DNA from: Bradyrhizobium diazoefficiens
Lineage (GTDB): Bacteria > Pseudomonadota > Alphaproteobacteria > Rhizobiales > Xanthobacteraceae
DNA: 64,000 bases
Assembly (NCBI RefSeq): GCF_016616885.1
Contig: NZ_CP067102.1
Span: 4,864,501-4,928,500 of the forward strand
Reading direction: 5' to 3'
Positions 43,883 to 53,640 of the stretch are shown here, piece by piece (within the stretch, counting starts at the first letter, position 1; each line of letters begins with the position of its first letter). Both the position numbers and the translations under genes were made by a program. Under the pieces are notes generated by a model that saw nothing but the letters and a program-made list of their open reading frames with translations, made no database searches and was not told the DNA's origin.

Positions 43883-45166
43883 ATGACAATGGCGTCCGAC
43901 CCGAACATGATCCCGCGATCCGGCCTTCTCTCCGCGGAGGCCAATCAGGCTGCCGCGCTCGCTGCTTACGGCGGCGTGCTCACCGTCGATCTCGACGCCA
44001 TCATCGCCAACTGGCGCAAGCTCGAGAAGACCGCCGTGCCGGCCGAGTGCTCGGCCGTGATCAAGGCCGATGCTTATGGCTGCGGCACCGCGCAGGTCGC
44101 GCATGCGCTGAACAAGGCCGGCTGCAAGACCTTCTTCGTCGCCACCATCGAGGAGGCGCGCACGGCCCGCGCGGCGCTACCGGACGCCACGATCTATGTG
44201 CTCGGCGGCTATTTCCAGAACACCGGCGAGCACTACGCCAAGATCAACTGCCGTCCCGTGATCGGCGATCTCAACGAGCTCGCCGAATGGGACGTGTTCT
44301 GCCGCCGCACCGGCTGGTCCGGGGGCGCTGCGATCCATATCGACACCGGCATGAACCGGCTCGGGCTGACGCTTGCGGAGGCGCAAGCCATCATCCCCCG
44401 CATCAATGCCGGCGATCATGGCATCACGCTGGTGATGAGCCATCTGGTCTTGGCCGAGCAGCTCAACAGTCCCGTCAATGCCAGGCAGCTCGCGGCCTTC
44501 CGCGGCATCGCCAGCGAATTCTCCGGCGTGCCGGCGACGCTTGCGAATTCGTCAGGCATTTTCCTTGGTGCGCCCTTCCAGTTCGACCTGGTCCGGCCGG
44601 GTGCCGCGCTCTACGGCGTCAATCCGACGCCGGAGGCCGACAATCCGATGCAGCCCGTGGTCGATCTCAAGGCGCGCATCGTGCAGATCCGCACGATCGA
44701 GCGCGGCGATAGCGTCGGCTATGGCGGCACCTGGACCGCGCGGCGACCGACCAAGCTCGCGATCATCGCGGTTGGCTATGCCGACGGCTATTTCCGCGCG
44801 GCCAGCTCCAATGACGGCACCCGCGGCGCCGAGGTGATCGTTGCCGGCAAGCGCTGCCCGGTGGCGGGCCGCGTCTCGATGGATCTGATCGCGATCGACA
44901 TCACCGACCTTCCGCCGAACGCGGCGCGGCGCGGCCATCTGGTGACGCTGCTCGGCGAGGGCATCACCGTCGACGAGTTGGCGCATCATTTCGGCACGAT
45001 CGGCTATGAGGTGCTGACCAGCCTCGGCCATCGCTACGCCCGTGTCTACAAGGGCGGCAATGTCGTGGAACCGCTGGCAAAGCCGGAGCCCGCGCAGGCG
45101 GGCGAACAGCCGCCCTCCCCGCCGCCGGTCGAGCCGCCGGCAAGTCCGCCGCCGCTGCCGGGCTGA
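43883..45166 (+). CDS. alr: Alanine racemase
   Basis: A 427-residue PLP enzyme. The PLP lysine is K61 in AVIKADAYGCG, and the catalytic Tyr lies in GDSVGYGGTW on the C-terminal domain. It makes D-alanine for peptidoglycan. An unusual feature is a C-terminal Pro-rich tail of about 30 residues (ending EPPASPPPLPG) beyond the usual fold. It starts 41 bp after dnaB, an order conserved in rhizobia. Confidence 0.95.
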   Translation: MTMASDPNMIPRSGLLSAEANQAAALAAYGGVLTVDLDAIIANWRKLEKTAVPAECSAVIKADAYGCGTAQVAHALNKAGCKTFFVATIEEARTARAALPDATIYVLGGYFQNTGEHYAKINCRPVIGDLNELAEWDVFCRRTGWSGGAAIHIDTGMNRLGLTLAEAQAIIPRINAGDHGITLVMSHLVLAEQLNSPVNARQLAAFRGIASEFSGVPATLANSSGIFLGAPFQFDLVRPGAALYGVNPTPEADNPMQPVVDLKARIVQIRTIERGDSVGYGGTWTARRPTKLAIIAVGYADGYFRAASSNDGTRGAEVIVAGKRCPVAGRVSMDLIAIDITDLPPNAARRGHLVTLLGEGITVDELAHHFGTIGYEVLTSLGHRYARVYKGGNVVEPLAKPEPAQAGEQPPSPPPVEPPASPPPLPG

Positions 45167-45178
45167 GCTGTCAGCCGC

Positions 45179-45397
45179 TTACTTCTTTTTCCTGCTGTCC
45201 AGCGCTGTCTTACAGGTCGTGCTGAGCTGATCGCGCTTGCCGTTGAGGCAGGCCACGATGCCGCCGCCGGGCGCGATGCCGGCGCAGAATCTGTCGTAGT
45301 CCGCCTTGCATGCGCCGCGTGGATCAGCCGATTGTGCAAAAGTGGCCCCGGAGAGTGCGACGACGAATGCGATAGCGGCAAAGCTCAACTTGGACAT
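45179..45397 (-). CDS. Small secreted cysteine-rich repeat protein
   Basis: A 72-residue protein with a signal peptide (MSKLSFAAIAFVVALSGATFAQS) and a mature part with four cysteines: RGACKADYDRFCAGIAPGGGIVACLNGKRDQLSTTCKTAL. The C-x7-C...C-x10-C layout resembles one GLG1-type cysteine-rich repeat found in Bradyrhizobium periplasmic proteins. The ATG at 45397 was chosen because it gives the signal peptide. It is divergent from xthA with only 41 bp between start codons and convergent with alr. Function unknown. Confidence 0.75.
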   Translation of the reverse strand: MSKLSFAAIAFVVALSGATFAQSADPRGACKADYDRFCAGIAPGGGIVACLNGKRDQLSTTCKTALDSRKKK

Positions 45398-45438
45398 TGT
45401 ATCTCCGGTGTCGGGACGTACGAGGCGATCAGCTCTAC

Positions 45439-46209
45439 ATGAAGATTGCGACATTCAACATCAACAACATCAACCGCCGCCTGCCTAATCTGCTTGCATG
45501 GATGCGCACGGCGAAGCCGGATGTCGTCGCACTCCAGGAGTTGAAGGCAAGTGATGGCGAATTTCCGGCAGCGGCAATCGAAAAGGCCGGCTACGGCGCA
45601 GTCTGGCGCGGACAGAAGACCTGGAACGGCGTCGCCATCCTCGCCCGCAATGCCGAGCCTATTCTCACCCGCGACAGCCTACCGGGAAAGCCCGGCGATC
45701 TCGAAGCCCGCTACATCGAGGCCGCCGTGTGCGGCATCATCGTCACCAGCATCTATCTTCCCAACGGCAATCCACAGCCGGGACCAAAGTTCGATTACAA
45801 GCTCGACTGGCTTGCGCGGCTGAAGCGCCACGCCAAGACCTTCATCAAGCAGGACCTGCCCGTGGTGCTCGCCGGCGACTACAACGTCGCGCCTGATACG
45901 ATCGACATCTATCCGACACGCTCATGGGACAAGGATGCGCTGATCCAGCCGAAAAGCCGTGCGGCGTTCGCATCACTGGTCGAGCAAGGCTGGTGCGATG
46001 CGATCCGCGAGTTGCACGGAGACAAGCGCGTCTACACCTTCTGGGACTACAAGCGAAACCGCTGGCCGCGCGATGCGGGGCTCAGGCTCGACCACCTGCT
46101 GCTCAGCCCCGCCCTCGTCTCACGCCTGGCAAAGGCCGGCGTCGACAAGCAAGTGCGCGGCGAGGACGGGGCGAGCGATCATGCGCCGGCATGGGTGGTG
46201 CTGAAATAA
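45439..46209 (+). CDS. xthA: Exodeoxyribonuclease III family
   Basis: A 256-residue AP endonuclease/exonuclease: KIATFNINNINRRLPNLLAW at the N-terminus, catalytic Glu in VALQELKAS, VLAGDYNVAP, and LRLDHLLLS with terminal GASDHAPAWVVL. It acts on abasic sites and blocked 3' ends in base-excision repair. The ATG at 45439 gives the conserved start. It separates alr from radA in what is otherwise a conserved block. Confidence 0.93.
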   Translation: MKIATFNINNINRRLPNLLAWMRTAKPDVVALQELKASDGEFPAAAIEKAGYGAVWRGQKTWNGVAILARNAEPILTRDSLPGKPGDLEARYIEAAVCGIIVTSIYLPNGNPQPGPKFDYKLDWLARLKRHAKTFIKQDLPVVLAGDYNVAPDTIDIYPTRSWDKDALIQPKSRAAFASLVEQGWCDAIRELHGDKRVYTFWDYKRNRWPRDAGLRLDHLLLSPALVSRLAKAGVDKQVRGEDGASDHAPAWVVLK

Positions 46210-46220
46210 GCGAAGCGCGC

Positions 46221-46589
46221 TCACCACAAATTCCTGCCGTCGATCATGTTGACCTGCACGGCCTCCAGATCGAAATCGTCGAACAGGCGCGCGTTCACCG
46301 CGACCTTGGGATTGTCGAAATCGGGCTTGCCTGTCGACCAATCCGGCGACTCCGAATAGGTGCCGCAGCCGCAATTCGCGCAGAAATGATGTTTGACCGT
46401 GCGGCTCCCCCAGAGATAGGTCGCGACATTGTCGGCGGGCGACAGCAGGCGAAACTGCGCCGGCGTGTAATAGGCCCACAGCGCGCCGCGCTTGGTGCAG
46501 AGCGAGCAGGTACAGCGTGTCACGCTCGAAGGCCCCTCTGTCACCTCGAATACCGTCTCACCGCAATGACAGCTTGCCTCGATCGGCAT
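46221..46589 (-). CDS. GFA (CENP-V/Gfa-like) zinc-binding protein
   Basis: A 122-residue protein with the GFA-domain cysteines: ASCHCGETVFEV, TRCTCSLCTKRGALWAYY and HHFCANCGCGTYSES. Seven cysteines bind two zinc ions in this fold. The prototype was described as glutathione-dependent formaldehyde-activating enzyme, though most small members have unproven roles. It is convergent with xthA, 11 bp apart. Confidence 0.88.
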   Translation of the reverse strand: MPIEASCHCGETVFEVTEGPSSVTRCTCSLCTKRGALWAYYTPAQFRLLSPADNVATYLWGSRTVKHHFCANCGCGTYSESPDWSTGKPDFDNPKVAVNARLFDDFDLEAVQVNMIDGRNLW

Positions 46590-46795
46590 GACCCGCGCTC
46601 CGTTTTGTCAGAAGGTGGTCATAGCCCGCCCCTGCTGCCAACATGCTGTCAGCAGCACGACTACCCTTGCACTCCACTTGCACTCCAAATGGCGCACGCT
46701 CTTGCGAGCGGGGCCAGCAAATATGAAAACAACCCCATGCACAGTAGCCGACCTCTGTCAGATCAATACCTTACGCGGTTCCCGCGAAGGGCGAT

Positions 46796-47584
46796 TTGAC
46801 TCGTCGGGCAAAACAGCGGCAGCCTGCCAGCATCCAAGAATTAGATCCCGATACTTTGGCCTTCCTCTTCGTCCTCAGCGTCGGCCTGATCGCAGGCACC
46901 ATTTCGGGCATCGTCGGCACCGGCTCGTCGATCATGCTGATGCCGGTGCTGGTCTATGCCTATGGGCCGAAGGAGGCCGTGCCGATCATGGCGATCGCCT
47001 CCGTGATGGCCAACTTTTCGCGCATGCTGGCGTGGTGGCGCGAGGTCGACTGGCGGGCCTGCCTGGCCTATTCGGTCACGGGCATTCCGGCTGCGGTGCT
47101 GGGCGCACGGACGCTGCTCGCCCTGCCATCGCACGCCGTCGATCTCGCCATCGGCATCTTCCTGATCGCGATGGTGCCGGTGCGGCACTGGCTGGCGCGG
47201 CACGATCTCAAGGCCAATCTCTGGCATCTCGCGATCGGCGGGGCGATCATCGGCTATCTCACCGGCATCGTGGTCTCGACCGGCCCGCTCAGCGTGCCGC
47301 TGTTCTTGTTCTATGGCCTGAGCAAGGGCGCCTTCCTCGCAACGGAAGCGGCTTCCTCCCTCGGCCTCTACTTCGCGAAATCGGTGACGTTCGAACGCTT
47401 CGGCGCGCTGACGCAGGAGGTCTTCATCAAGGGCCTGATCGCGGGCTCCTCGCTGATGGCCGGCGCTTTCGTCGCCAAGCGCTTCGTGTTGCACCTGAAG
47501 CCGGAGATGTTCCGCCTGGTGATGGACGCGATCATGGTCGCGGCCGGGCTCTCCATGCTATGGAACGCCACGCAATCCTCCTGA
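46796..47584 (+). CDS. TauE/SafE (TSUP) family anion exporter
   Basis: A polytopic membrane protein of up to 262 residues with about eight helices. The repeat motif at the start of each half, AGTISGIVGTGSSIMLMPVL and IGYLTGIVVSTGPLSVPLFL, is typical of the TSUP/TauE family, which moves sulfite, sulfonates or organosulfur anions. Start is uncertain: the frame opens with TTG at 46796, and no clear ATG or ribosome-binding site precedes the first helix. It lies 16 bp upstream of radA, so possibly co-transcribed. Substrate unknown. Confidence 0.82.
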   Translation: MTRRAKQRQPASIQELDPDTLAFLFVLSVGLIAGTISGIVGTGSSIMLMPVLVYAYGPKEAVPIMAIASVMANFSRMLAWWREVDWRACLAYSVTGIPAAVLGARTLLALPSHAVDLAIGIFLIAMVPVRHWLARHDLKANLWHLAIGGAIIGYLTGIVVSTGPLSVPLFLFYGLSKGAFLATEAASSLGLYFAKSVTFERFGALTQEVFIKGLIAGSSLMAGAFVAKRFVLHLKPEMFRLVMDAIMVAAGLSMLWNATQSS

Positions 47585-47600
47585 CACAGATTCACTTTCC

Positions 47601-49049
<1,449 letters not shown>

Positions 49050-49217
49050 CCGGAGGTGACGCGAAGCGCCCCCGCCGCTATACAGCCGTCACATAAGCAG
49101 CACGGGATTGCGTGGTTACGGCCTTGCCGGGAACGTCGTCTGGCCTTCAGTTAGGGCGGCGGCCAAACACCGATTCGCTGAGCACCCTTTGAGCGTACGA
49201 GCGGACCAGACCAGCCG

Positions 49218-49847
49218 ATGCCAGTAACACTCCTCGACCTGATCCTGCTCGGTGTGATGCTGATCTCGGGCCTGCTCGCCATGGTCCGCGGCTTCATGCG
49301 CGAAATCCTCTCGATTGCAGCCTGGGGCACGGCTGCGATCGTGACGCTGTACTCGTTCTCCAAGCTGCTGCCGACCGCCAAGACCTATTTCAACAACGAC
49401 ACCGTCGCGAGCGTGGTCGTGGTCGCCGGCGTGTTCGTCGGCACCCTGGTCGTGGTCTCCGTGATCACGGTCCGGATCTCCGACATGATCCTGGATTCGC
49501 GCATTGGTGCGCTGGACCGCACCCTTGGGTTCCTGTTTGGGTTGGCTCGCGGGCTTTTGATCGTGGTGGTGGCCTTCCTGTTCTTCACCTGGCTGGTGCC
49601 GGACAAGCAGCGCCCGGACTGGGTCACGGGGGCCAAGTCCCGCGTGGTGCTCCAGGGAACCGGGGATTGGCTGATGTCGCTCTTGCCGGATGACCCCGAG
49701 AACACCATCTTGAAGAGATTCAAGAAAAACAAACCAGATGATGATCAAGCTGATACCGAGCAGCAGCCTTCGGGCAGTGGCGACGGATACAGTAAACCTG
49801 CTCGTGACAGCCTGAAGAAGCTGATCGAGAAACCTGCGGCGCGTTGA
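49218..49847 (+). CDS. cvpA: CvpA family membrane protein
   Basis: A 209-residue protein with an N-terminal membrane domain of four hydrophobic segments (LLDLILLGVMLISGLLAMVRGFMREIL at the start is the family signature) and a hydrophilic, Asp/Gln-rich C-terminus. In E. coli CvpA is needed for colicin V production and cell-envelope homeostasis and, as here, lies immediately upstream of purF. Confidence 0.92.
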   Translation: MPVTLLDLILLGVMLISGLLAMVRGFMREILSIAAWGTAAIVTLYSFSKLLPTAKTYFNNDTVASVVVVAGVFVGTLVVVSVITVRISDMILDSRIGALDRTLGFLFGLARGLLIVVVAFLFFTWLVPDKQRPDWVTGAKSRVVLQGTGDWLMSLLPDDPENTILKRFKKNKPDDDQADTEQQPSGSGDGYSKPARDSLKKLIEKPAAR

Positions 49848-49875
49848 TTTAGCCCTAAAGAGAGGCGCGGACGAG

Positions 49876-51387
49876 ATGCGACACCCTGACCAGGACGCCC
49901 ATGCTGAACTCGATCCCGGCTCCGCCGCGCTAGAGCTTCAGGACGACCTGGAGAGAGATACGCTCCGCGAGGAATGCGGCGTGTTCGGCATTTACGGCCA
50001 CCCGGACGCCGCAGCCATTACCGCCCTCGGCCTCCACGCTCTTCAACACCGCGGCCAGGAAGCCGCTGGCATCGTCTCCTACGACGGCAGCCGCTTCCAC
50101 AGCGAACGCCGCCTCGGCCTCGTTGGCGACACCTTCTCCCGCCGCGAGGTGATCGACCGCCTGCCCGGCAACATGGCCGTCGGCCATGTCCGTTATTCCA
50201 CCACCGGCGCAACCATCCTGCGCAACGTGCAGCCGCTGTTCGCCGAACTCAATGCCGGCGGCCTCGCGGTCGCCCACAACGGCAACCTCACCAACGGCCT
50301 GACGCTGCGCCGCGATCTCGTGATGCACGGCGCGATGATGCAGTCGACCACCGACACCGAGGTGATCCTGCACCTGGTCGCGCGCTCCAGGCGCGCCCGT
50401 TTCATCGAGCGCTATATCGACGCGCTGCGCGAGATCGAAGGCGCCTATGCGCTGGTCTCGCTGACCAACAAGAAGCTGGTCGGCGCGCGCGATCCGCGCG
50501 GCATTCGCCCGCTGGTGCTCGGCGAGCTCGATGGCTGCCCGATCCTGACGTCGGAGACCTGCGCACTCGACATCATCGGCGCGCGCTTCGTGCGCGACAT
50601 CGAGCCCGGCGAAGTCATCGTGTTCGACGAGAGCGGCCAGGACATCCACAAGCCGTTTCCGCCGATCGCGCCGCGGCCCTGCATCTTCGAATACATCTAC
50701 TTCTCCCGTCCGGACTCCATCGTCCATGGCCGCTCGGTGTACGAGGTGCGCAAGGCCTTCGGCGCCCAGCTTGCGCGCGAGAGCCATGTGCCGGTCGACG
50801 TCGTGGTGCCGGTGCCGGATTCCGGCGTGCCCGCCGCGGTCGGCTACAGCCAGCATTCCGGCGTGCCGTTCGAGCTTGGCATCATCCGCAACCACTATGT
50901 CGGCCGCACCTTCATCCAGCCGACGCAGGCGATCCGCGAATCCGGCGTGCGCATGAAGCATTCGGCCAACCGCGCCGCGATCGAAGGCAAGCGCATCATC
51001 CTGATCGACGATTCGCTGGTGCGCGGCACCACGTCGAAGAAGATCGTGCGCATGATGCGCGATGCCGGCGCCAAGGAAGTGCATTTCCGCCTCGCCTCGC
51101 CGCCGATCCTCTATCCCGACTATTACGGCATCGACCTGCCCGACCGCGGCGGCCTTTTGGCCGCGACGCATTCGCTCGAGGAGATGCGCGAGATCATCGG
51201 CGCGGACTCGCTCGCGTTCCTGTCGATCGACGGCATGTACCGCGCCATGGGCGAGCCCGGCCGCGACCCGGCCAATCCGAAATTCTCGGATCATTGCTTC
51301 ACCGGTGCCTATCCGACCCACCTCACCGACCAGACCCAGACCGAGCCGCAACCGCGCCAGCTGTCATTGCTGGCGGAGGCGAGCTGA
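49876..51387 (+). CDS. purF: Amidophosphoribosyltransferase
   Basis: A 503-residue PurF. A 33-residue propeptide precedes the catalytic C34 (REECGVFGIYG), which must be exposed by autoprocessing, as in the Bacillus-type enzyme. The glutaminase domain continues with RYSTTGAT and AHNGNLTN; the PRPP loop reads ILIDDSLVRGTTSKK. CPDC-type iron-sulfur ligands typical of the Bacillus type may include the Cys residues in the C-terminal half (FSDHCFTGAYP). It catalyses the first step of purine synthesis. ATG at 49876, 28 bp after cvpA. Confidence 0.95.
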   Translation: MRHPDQDAHAELDPGSAALELQDDLERDTLREECGVFGIYGHPDAAAITALGLHALQHRGQEAAGIVSYDGSRFHSERRLGLVGDTFSRREVIDRLPGNMAVGHVRYSTTGATILRNVQPLFAELNAGGLAVAHNGNLTNGLTLRRDLVMHGAMMQSTTDTEVILHLVARSRRARFIERYIDALREIEGAYALVSLTNKKLVGARDPRGIRPLVLGELDGCPILTSETCALDIIGARFVRDIEPGEVIVFDESGQDIHKPFPPIAPRPCIFEYIYFSRPDSIVHGRSVYEVRKAFGAQLARESHVPVDVVVPVPDSGVPAAVGYSQHSGVPFELGIIRNHYVGRTFIQPTQAIRESGVRMKHSANRAAIEGKRIILIDDSLVRGTTSKKIVRMMRDAGAKEVHFRLASPPILYPDYYGIDLPDRGGLLAATHSLEEMREIIGADSLAFLSIDGMYRAMGEPGRDPANPKFSDHCFTGAYPTHLTDQTQTEPQPRQLSLLAEAS

Positions 51388-51432
51388 CGGCGCAGCCGTC
51401 TTCCCTGGAGGGGCCGCGGGACTGAACTAGGA

Positions 51433-51446
51433 TGCGCAATTGCGCA
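51433..51446. promoter_or_regulatory. 14-bp palindrome upstream of the toxin-antitoxin genes
   Basis: TGCGCAATTGCGCA is perfectly symmetric and lies 81 bp before the antitoxin start, after the purF stop. TA modules usually autorepress through such sites. It is a candidate operator only. Confidence 0.45.
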
Positions 51447-51527
51447 CCTGAGCGACTGCCGTTGACGAACCGCTAGTCGGCAGGCAATACCCTTTATTGT
51501 AGCTTAAGTTGCCTTCGGGAGCCTACG

Positions 51528-52217
51528 GTGAAAAGAGACCTCTCGATGATCGGTTTGGGCCTATACACGCCGGTCGAGGCGGCGGCCCTTACCCATGTCA
51601 ACGCTCCGAAAATCCGACGCTGGCTCTGTGGTCACGCAATCGGCGAAACAAGCTATCCGGCGCTGTGGAAAAGCCAACTTGAAAAGTTCGACATGGAGCA
51701 GCTCTGTCTGAGCTTTCTCGATCTGGTTCAATTACGGGTAGCGAAGGCCTTCATCGAAGCAGGCCTCTCGCCGCAGAAGGTGCGGCGGGCGATTGAGTAC
51801 GGATCACAGATAGTTGCTTCAGATTATCCGTTCGCGAGCGCCAGGTTTCGCACCGATGGCAAGACCGTCGTGCTGCACGTGCTGAAAACCGATGGCGATG
51901 AAGAACTGATTGATCTGTTCAGCCACGGCCAATATCTAATGCAGAAGGTGATCGAGCCAAGCCTGAAGAATTTAGAGTTCGACGAGGCCGACGTAGCCGC
52001 ACGGTGGTGGCCGCTTGGCCGAGCCAAGGGCGTAGTGATTGATCCGCAGCGCCAGTTCGGCCAACCAATCGATGACGCGACTGGCGTGCCTACCAGTGTA
52101 CTGGCGGAAGCCGCCAAAGCCGAGGGGTCTCCCGCGTCGGCTGCTAAGCGATTCATGGTGCCACTTACATCCGTTCACCGCGCTGTTGCTTTTGAGCAGC
52201 AGCTCGCCGCGGCGTGA
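51528..52217 (+). CDS. VapB45-like antitoxin (DUF433-type)
   Basis: A protein of 229 residues (or 223 from an ATG at 51546). The N-terminal part resembles a MerR-like helix-turn-helix (LYTPVEAAALTHVNAPKIRRWLCGH), followed by LSFLDLVQLRVAKAFIEAGLSPQKVRRAI, a pattern known from DUF433/VapB45 antitoxins, and a C-terminal domain with LEFDEADVAARWWPLGR. I chose the GTG at 51528 as the frame opening. The stop overlaps the toxin GTG. Codon use is less GC-biased than neighbours, which supports acquisition. Confidence 0.72.
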   Translation: MKRDLSMIGLGLYTPVEAAALTHVNAPKIRRWLCGHAIGETSYPALWKSQLEKFDMEQLCLSFLDLVQLRVAKAFIEAGLSPQKVRRAIEYGSQIVASDYPFASARFRTDGKTVVLHVLKTDGDEELIDLFSHGQYLMQKVIEPSLKNLEFDEADVAARWWPLGRAKGVVIDPQRQFGQPIDDATGVPTSVLAEAAKAEGSPASAAKRFMVPLTSVHRAVAFEQQLAAA

Positions 52218-52636
52218 AGGTCTTTTTCGATAACTGCACTTCGCCCGTCTTCGCGGGATGCCTCGATGCCCTCATTCGACCCGATGGTGATGAGGCCCAC
52301 CATGTCCGATTCATGCCCGATTACGGCTTCGCGCACGACACCAAGGACGTCGATTGGATCAAGCAGCTCGGCGCTGACAATGACGTATGGATCGTGATTA
52401 CAGGAGACCATCGCATCCGCAAGAACCTTGCCGAGCGCACCGCGTGGATCAAGGCAGGACTGAAGGCGTTCGTGTTGGCCAAAGCTTACCAGAAGACCCC
52501 GGTCAACCAATGCGCCTCTATGCTGCTGTGGCGCTGGCCCGAAATGCGGAGGTTCATCTCGTCCGCTGCGGCAGGCTCAATGTTTGAGTTGCCGATTAAC
52601 AAGCGTAGTGGTTTTGAGCCGCTAGCGGTGAAGTGA
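52214..52636 (+). CDS. VapC45-like PIN-domain toxin
   Basis: A 140-residue protein whose GTG start overlaps the antitoxin stop (GTGA). Acidic residues typical of PIN nucleases are visible: MKVFFDNC near the N-terminus, FAHDTKDVDWI, and DVWIVITGDHRIRKN. The D-N-C and GDxRI pattern fits the VapC45/PIN-like family, which would cleave RNA with divalent metal. A toxin role is inferred from the pairing with a VapB45-like gene. Confidence 0.72.
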   Translation: MKVFFDNCTSPVFAGCLDALIRPDGDEAHHVRFMPDYGFAHDTKDVDWIKQLGADNDVWIVITGDHRIRKNLAERTAWIKAGLKAFVLAKAYQKTPVNQCASMLLWRWPEMRRFISSAAAGSMFELPINKRSGFEPLAVK

Positions 52637-52818
52637 ACACGCCGCAAGCGCGGCCCGAAAATTTGCCCCACTGGGTGGAATTCTGCGACATTCAGCCATG
52701 GGTTTGCACCCGATGTGGCAATGCTAATTGCTGAAGATACTCAACTACGATAGTTCGCCCTGGAATGGGACAGTCACGGGGACTTGTCTCCGCCATCCAC
52801 GCCTGTAAAACGCTCGCC

Positions 52819-53562
52819 ATGACAAAGCCGCTCGCCTCCCGTATCGCTCTCGTCACCGGCGCCTCGCGCGGCATCGGTTTTGCCACGGCACTCGCGCTGG
52901 CGAAGGCCGGCGCGCATATCGTTGCCACCGCGCGCACGCAAGGCGGGCTCGAGGAGCTCGACGACGAGATCCGCAAAGTGGGCGGCAGCAACGCTACGCT
53001 CGTCCCGCTCAACCTCACCGATTCCGACGGCATCGCGCGACTTGGCGCGGGATTGCACGAGCGCTATGGCAAGCTCGATATCCTCGTCGGCAATGCCGGC
53101 GTGCTCGGCCCCTCCTCGCCGGTCGGCCATATCGAGCTCAAGACGTTCAACGACGTGATGTCCGTCAATGTCTCCGCGAACTTCCAGCTGATCCGCTGCA
53201 TGGAGCCGCTGTTGAAGCAATCCGACGCCGGGCGCGCCGTGTTCATCACCTCGGGCGCCGCCAACAAGGCGACCGCCTATGTCAGCCCCTACGCCGCCTC
53301 CAAGGCCGCGCTGGAAACGTTGGCGCGCGCCTGGGCGCAGGAGACGGCGAACACACCCCTGCGCGTCAATCTGTTCAATCCGGGTCCCGTCCGCACCCGC
53401 ATGCGCGCCACCCTGATGCCGGGCGAGGACCCGGCGACGCTCGACACGGCCGAGCAGGTCGCCGAGTTCATCGTTCCGCTGTGCGCGCCCGACTGGACCG
53501 AGACCGGCAAGTTCTACGACTACAAGATGCGCAGCCTGATGAGCTTCCGCGCGCCGGCCTGA
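52819..53562 (+). CDS. SDR family oxidoreductase
   Basis: A 247-residue short-chain dehydrogenase with TGASRGIGFA (cofactor motif, about residues 14-23), VGNAGVLGP (about 90-98), and catalytic Ser/Tyr/Lys (ITSGA, YVSPYAASKAA). An SDR at this place after purF is usual in Bradyrhizobium/Rhodopseudomonas; here the TA module lies between them. ATG at 52819. Substrate unknown. Confidence 0.88.
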   Translation: MTKPLASRIALVTGASRGIGFATALALAKAGAHIVATARTQGGLEELDDEIRKVGGSNATLVPLNLTDSDGIARLGAGLHERYGKLDILVGNAGVLGPSSPVGHIELKTFNDVMSVNVSANFQLIRCMEPLLKQSDAGRAVFITSGAANKATAYVSPYAASKAALETLARAWAQETANTPLRVNLFNPGPVRTRMRATLMPGEDPATLDTAEQVAEFIVPLCAPDWTETGKFYDYKMRSLMSFRAPA

Positions 53563-53640
53563 TTGACTTAGGCACCTCCCCGCGATTGACTGCCCGCGCT
53601 CAAGCGGCAGCAAGCCGCAAGCCAAGAAAGGGAGGTTGCC

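Noticed and set aside
45161..45176. GGCTGA-GCTG-TCAGCC hairpin at the alr stop
   Set aside because: Only a 6-bp stem without a T-run; too weak to call a terminator.
49930..51351. Long open frames on both strands across purF
   Set aside because: purF is certain from catalytic motifs; the others are shadow frames.
51386..51400. GACGGC-GCA-GCCGTC hairpin after purF
   Set aside because: A 6-bp stem with no T-run; could occur by chance in this GC-rich DNA.
51462..51500. TTGACG and TATTGT as a promoter for the toxin-antitoxin genes
   Set aside because: The spacing is 27 bp, too long for a sigma-70-type promoter.
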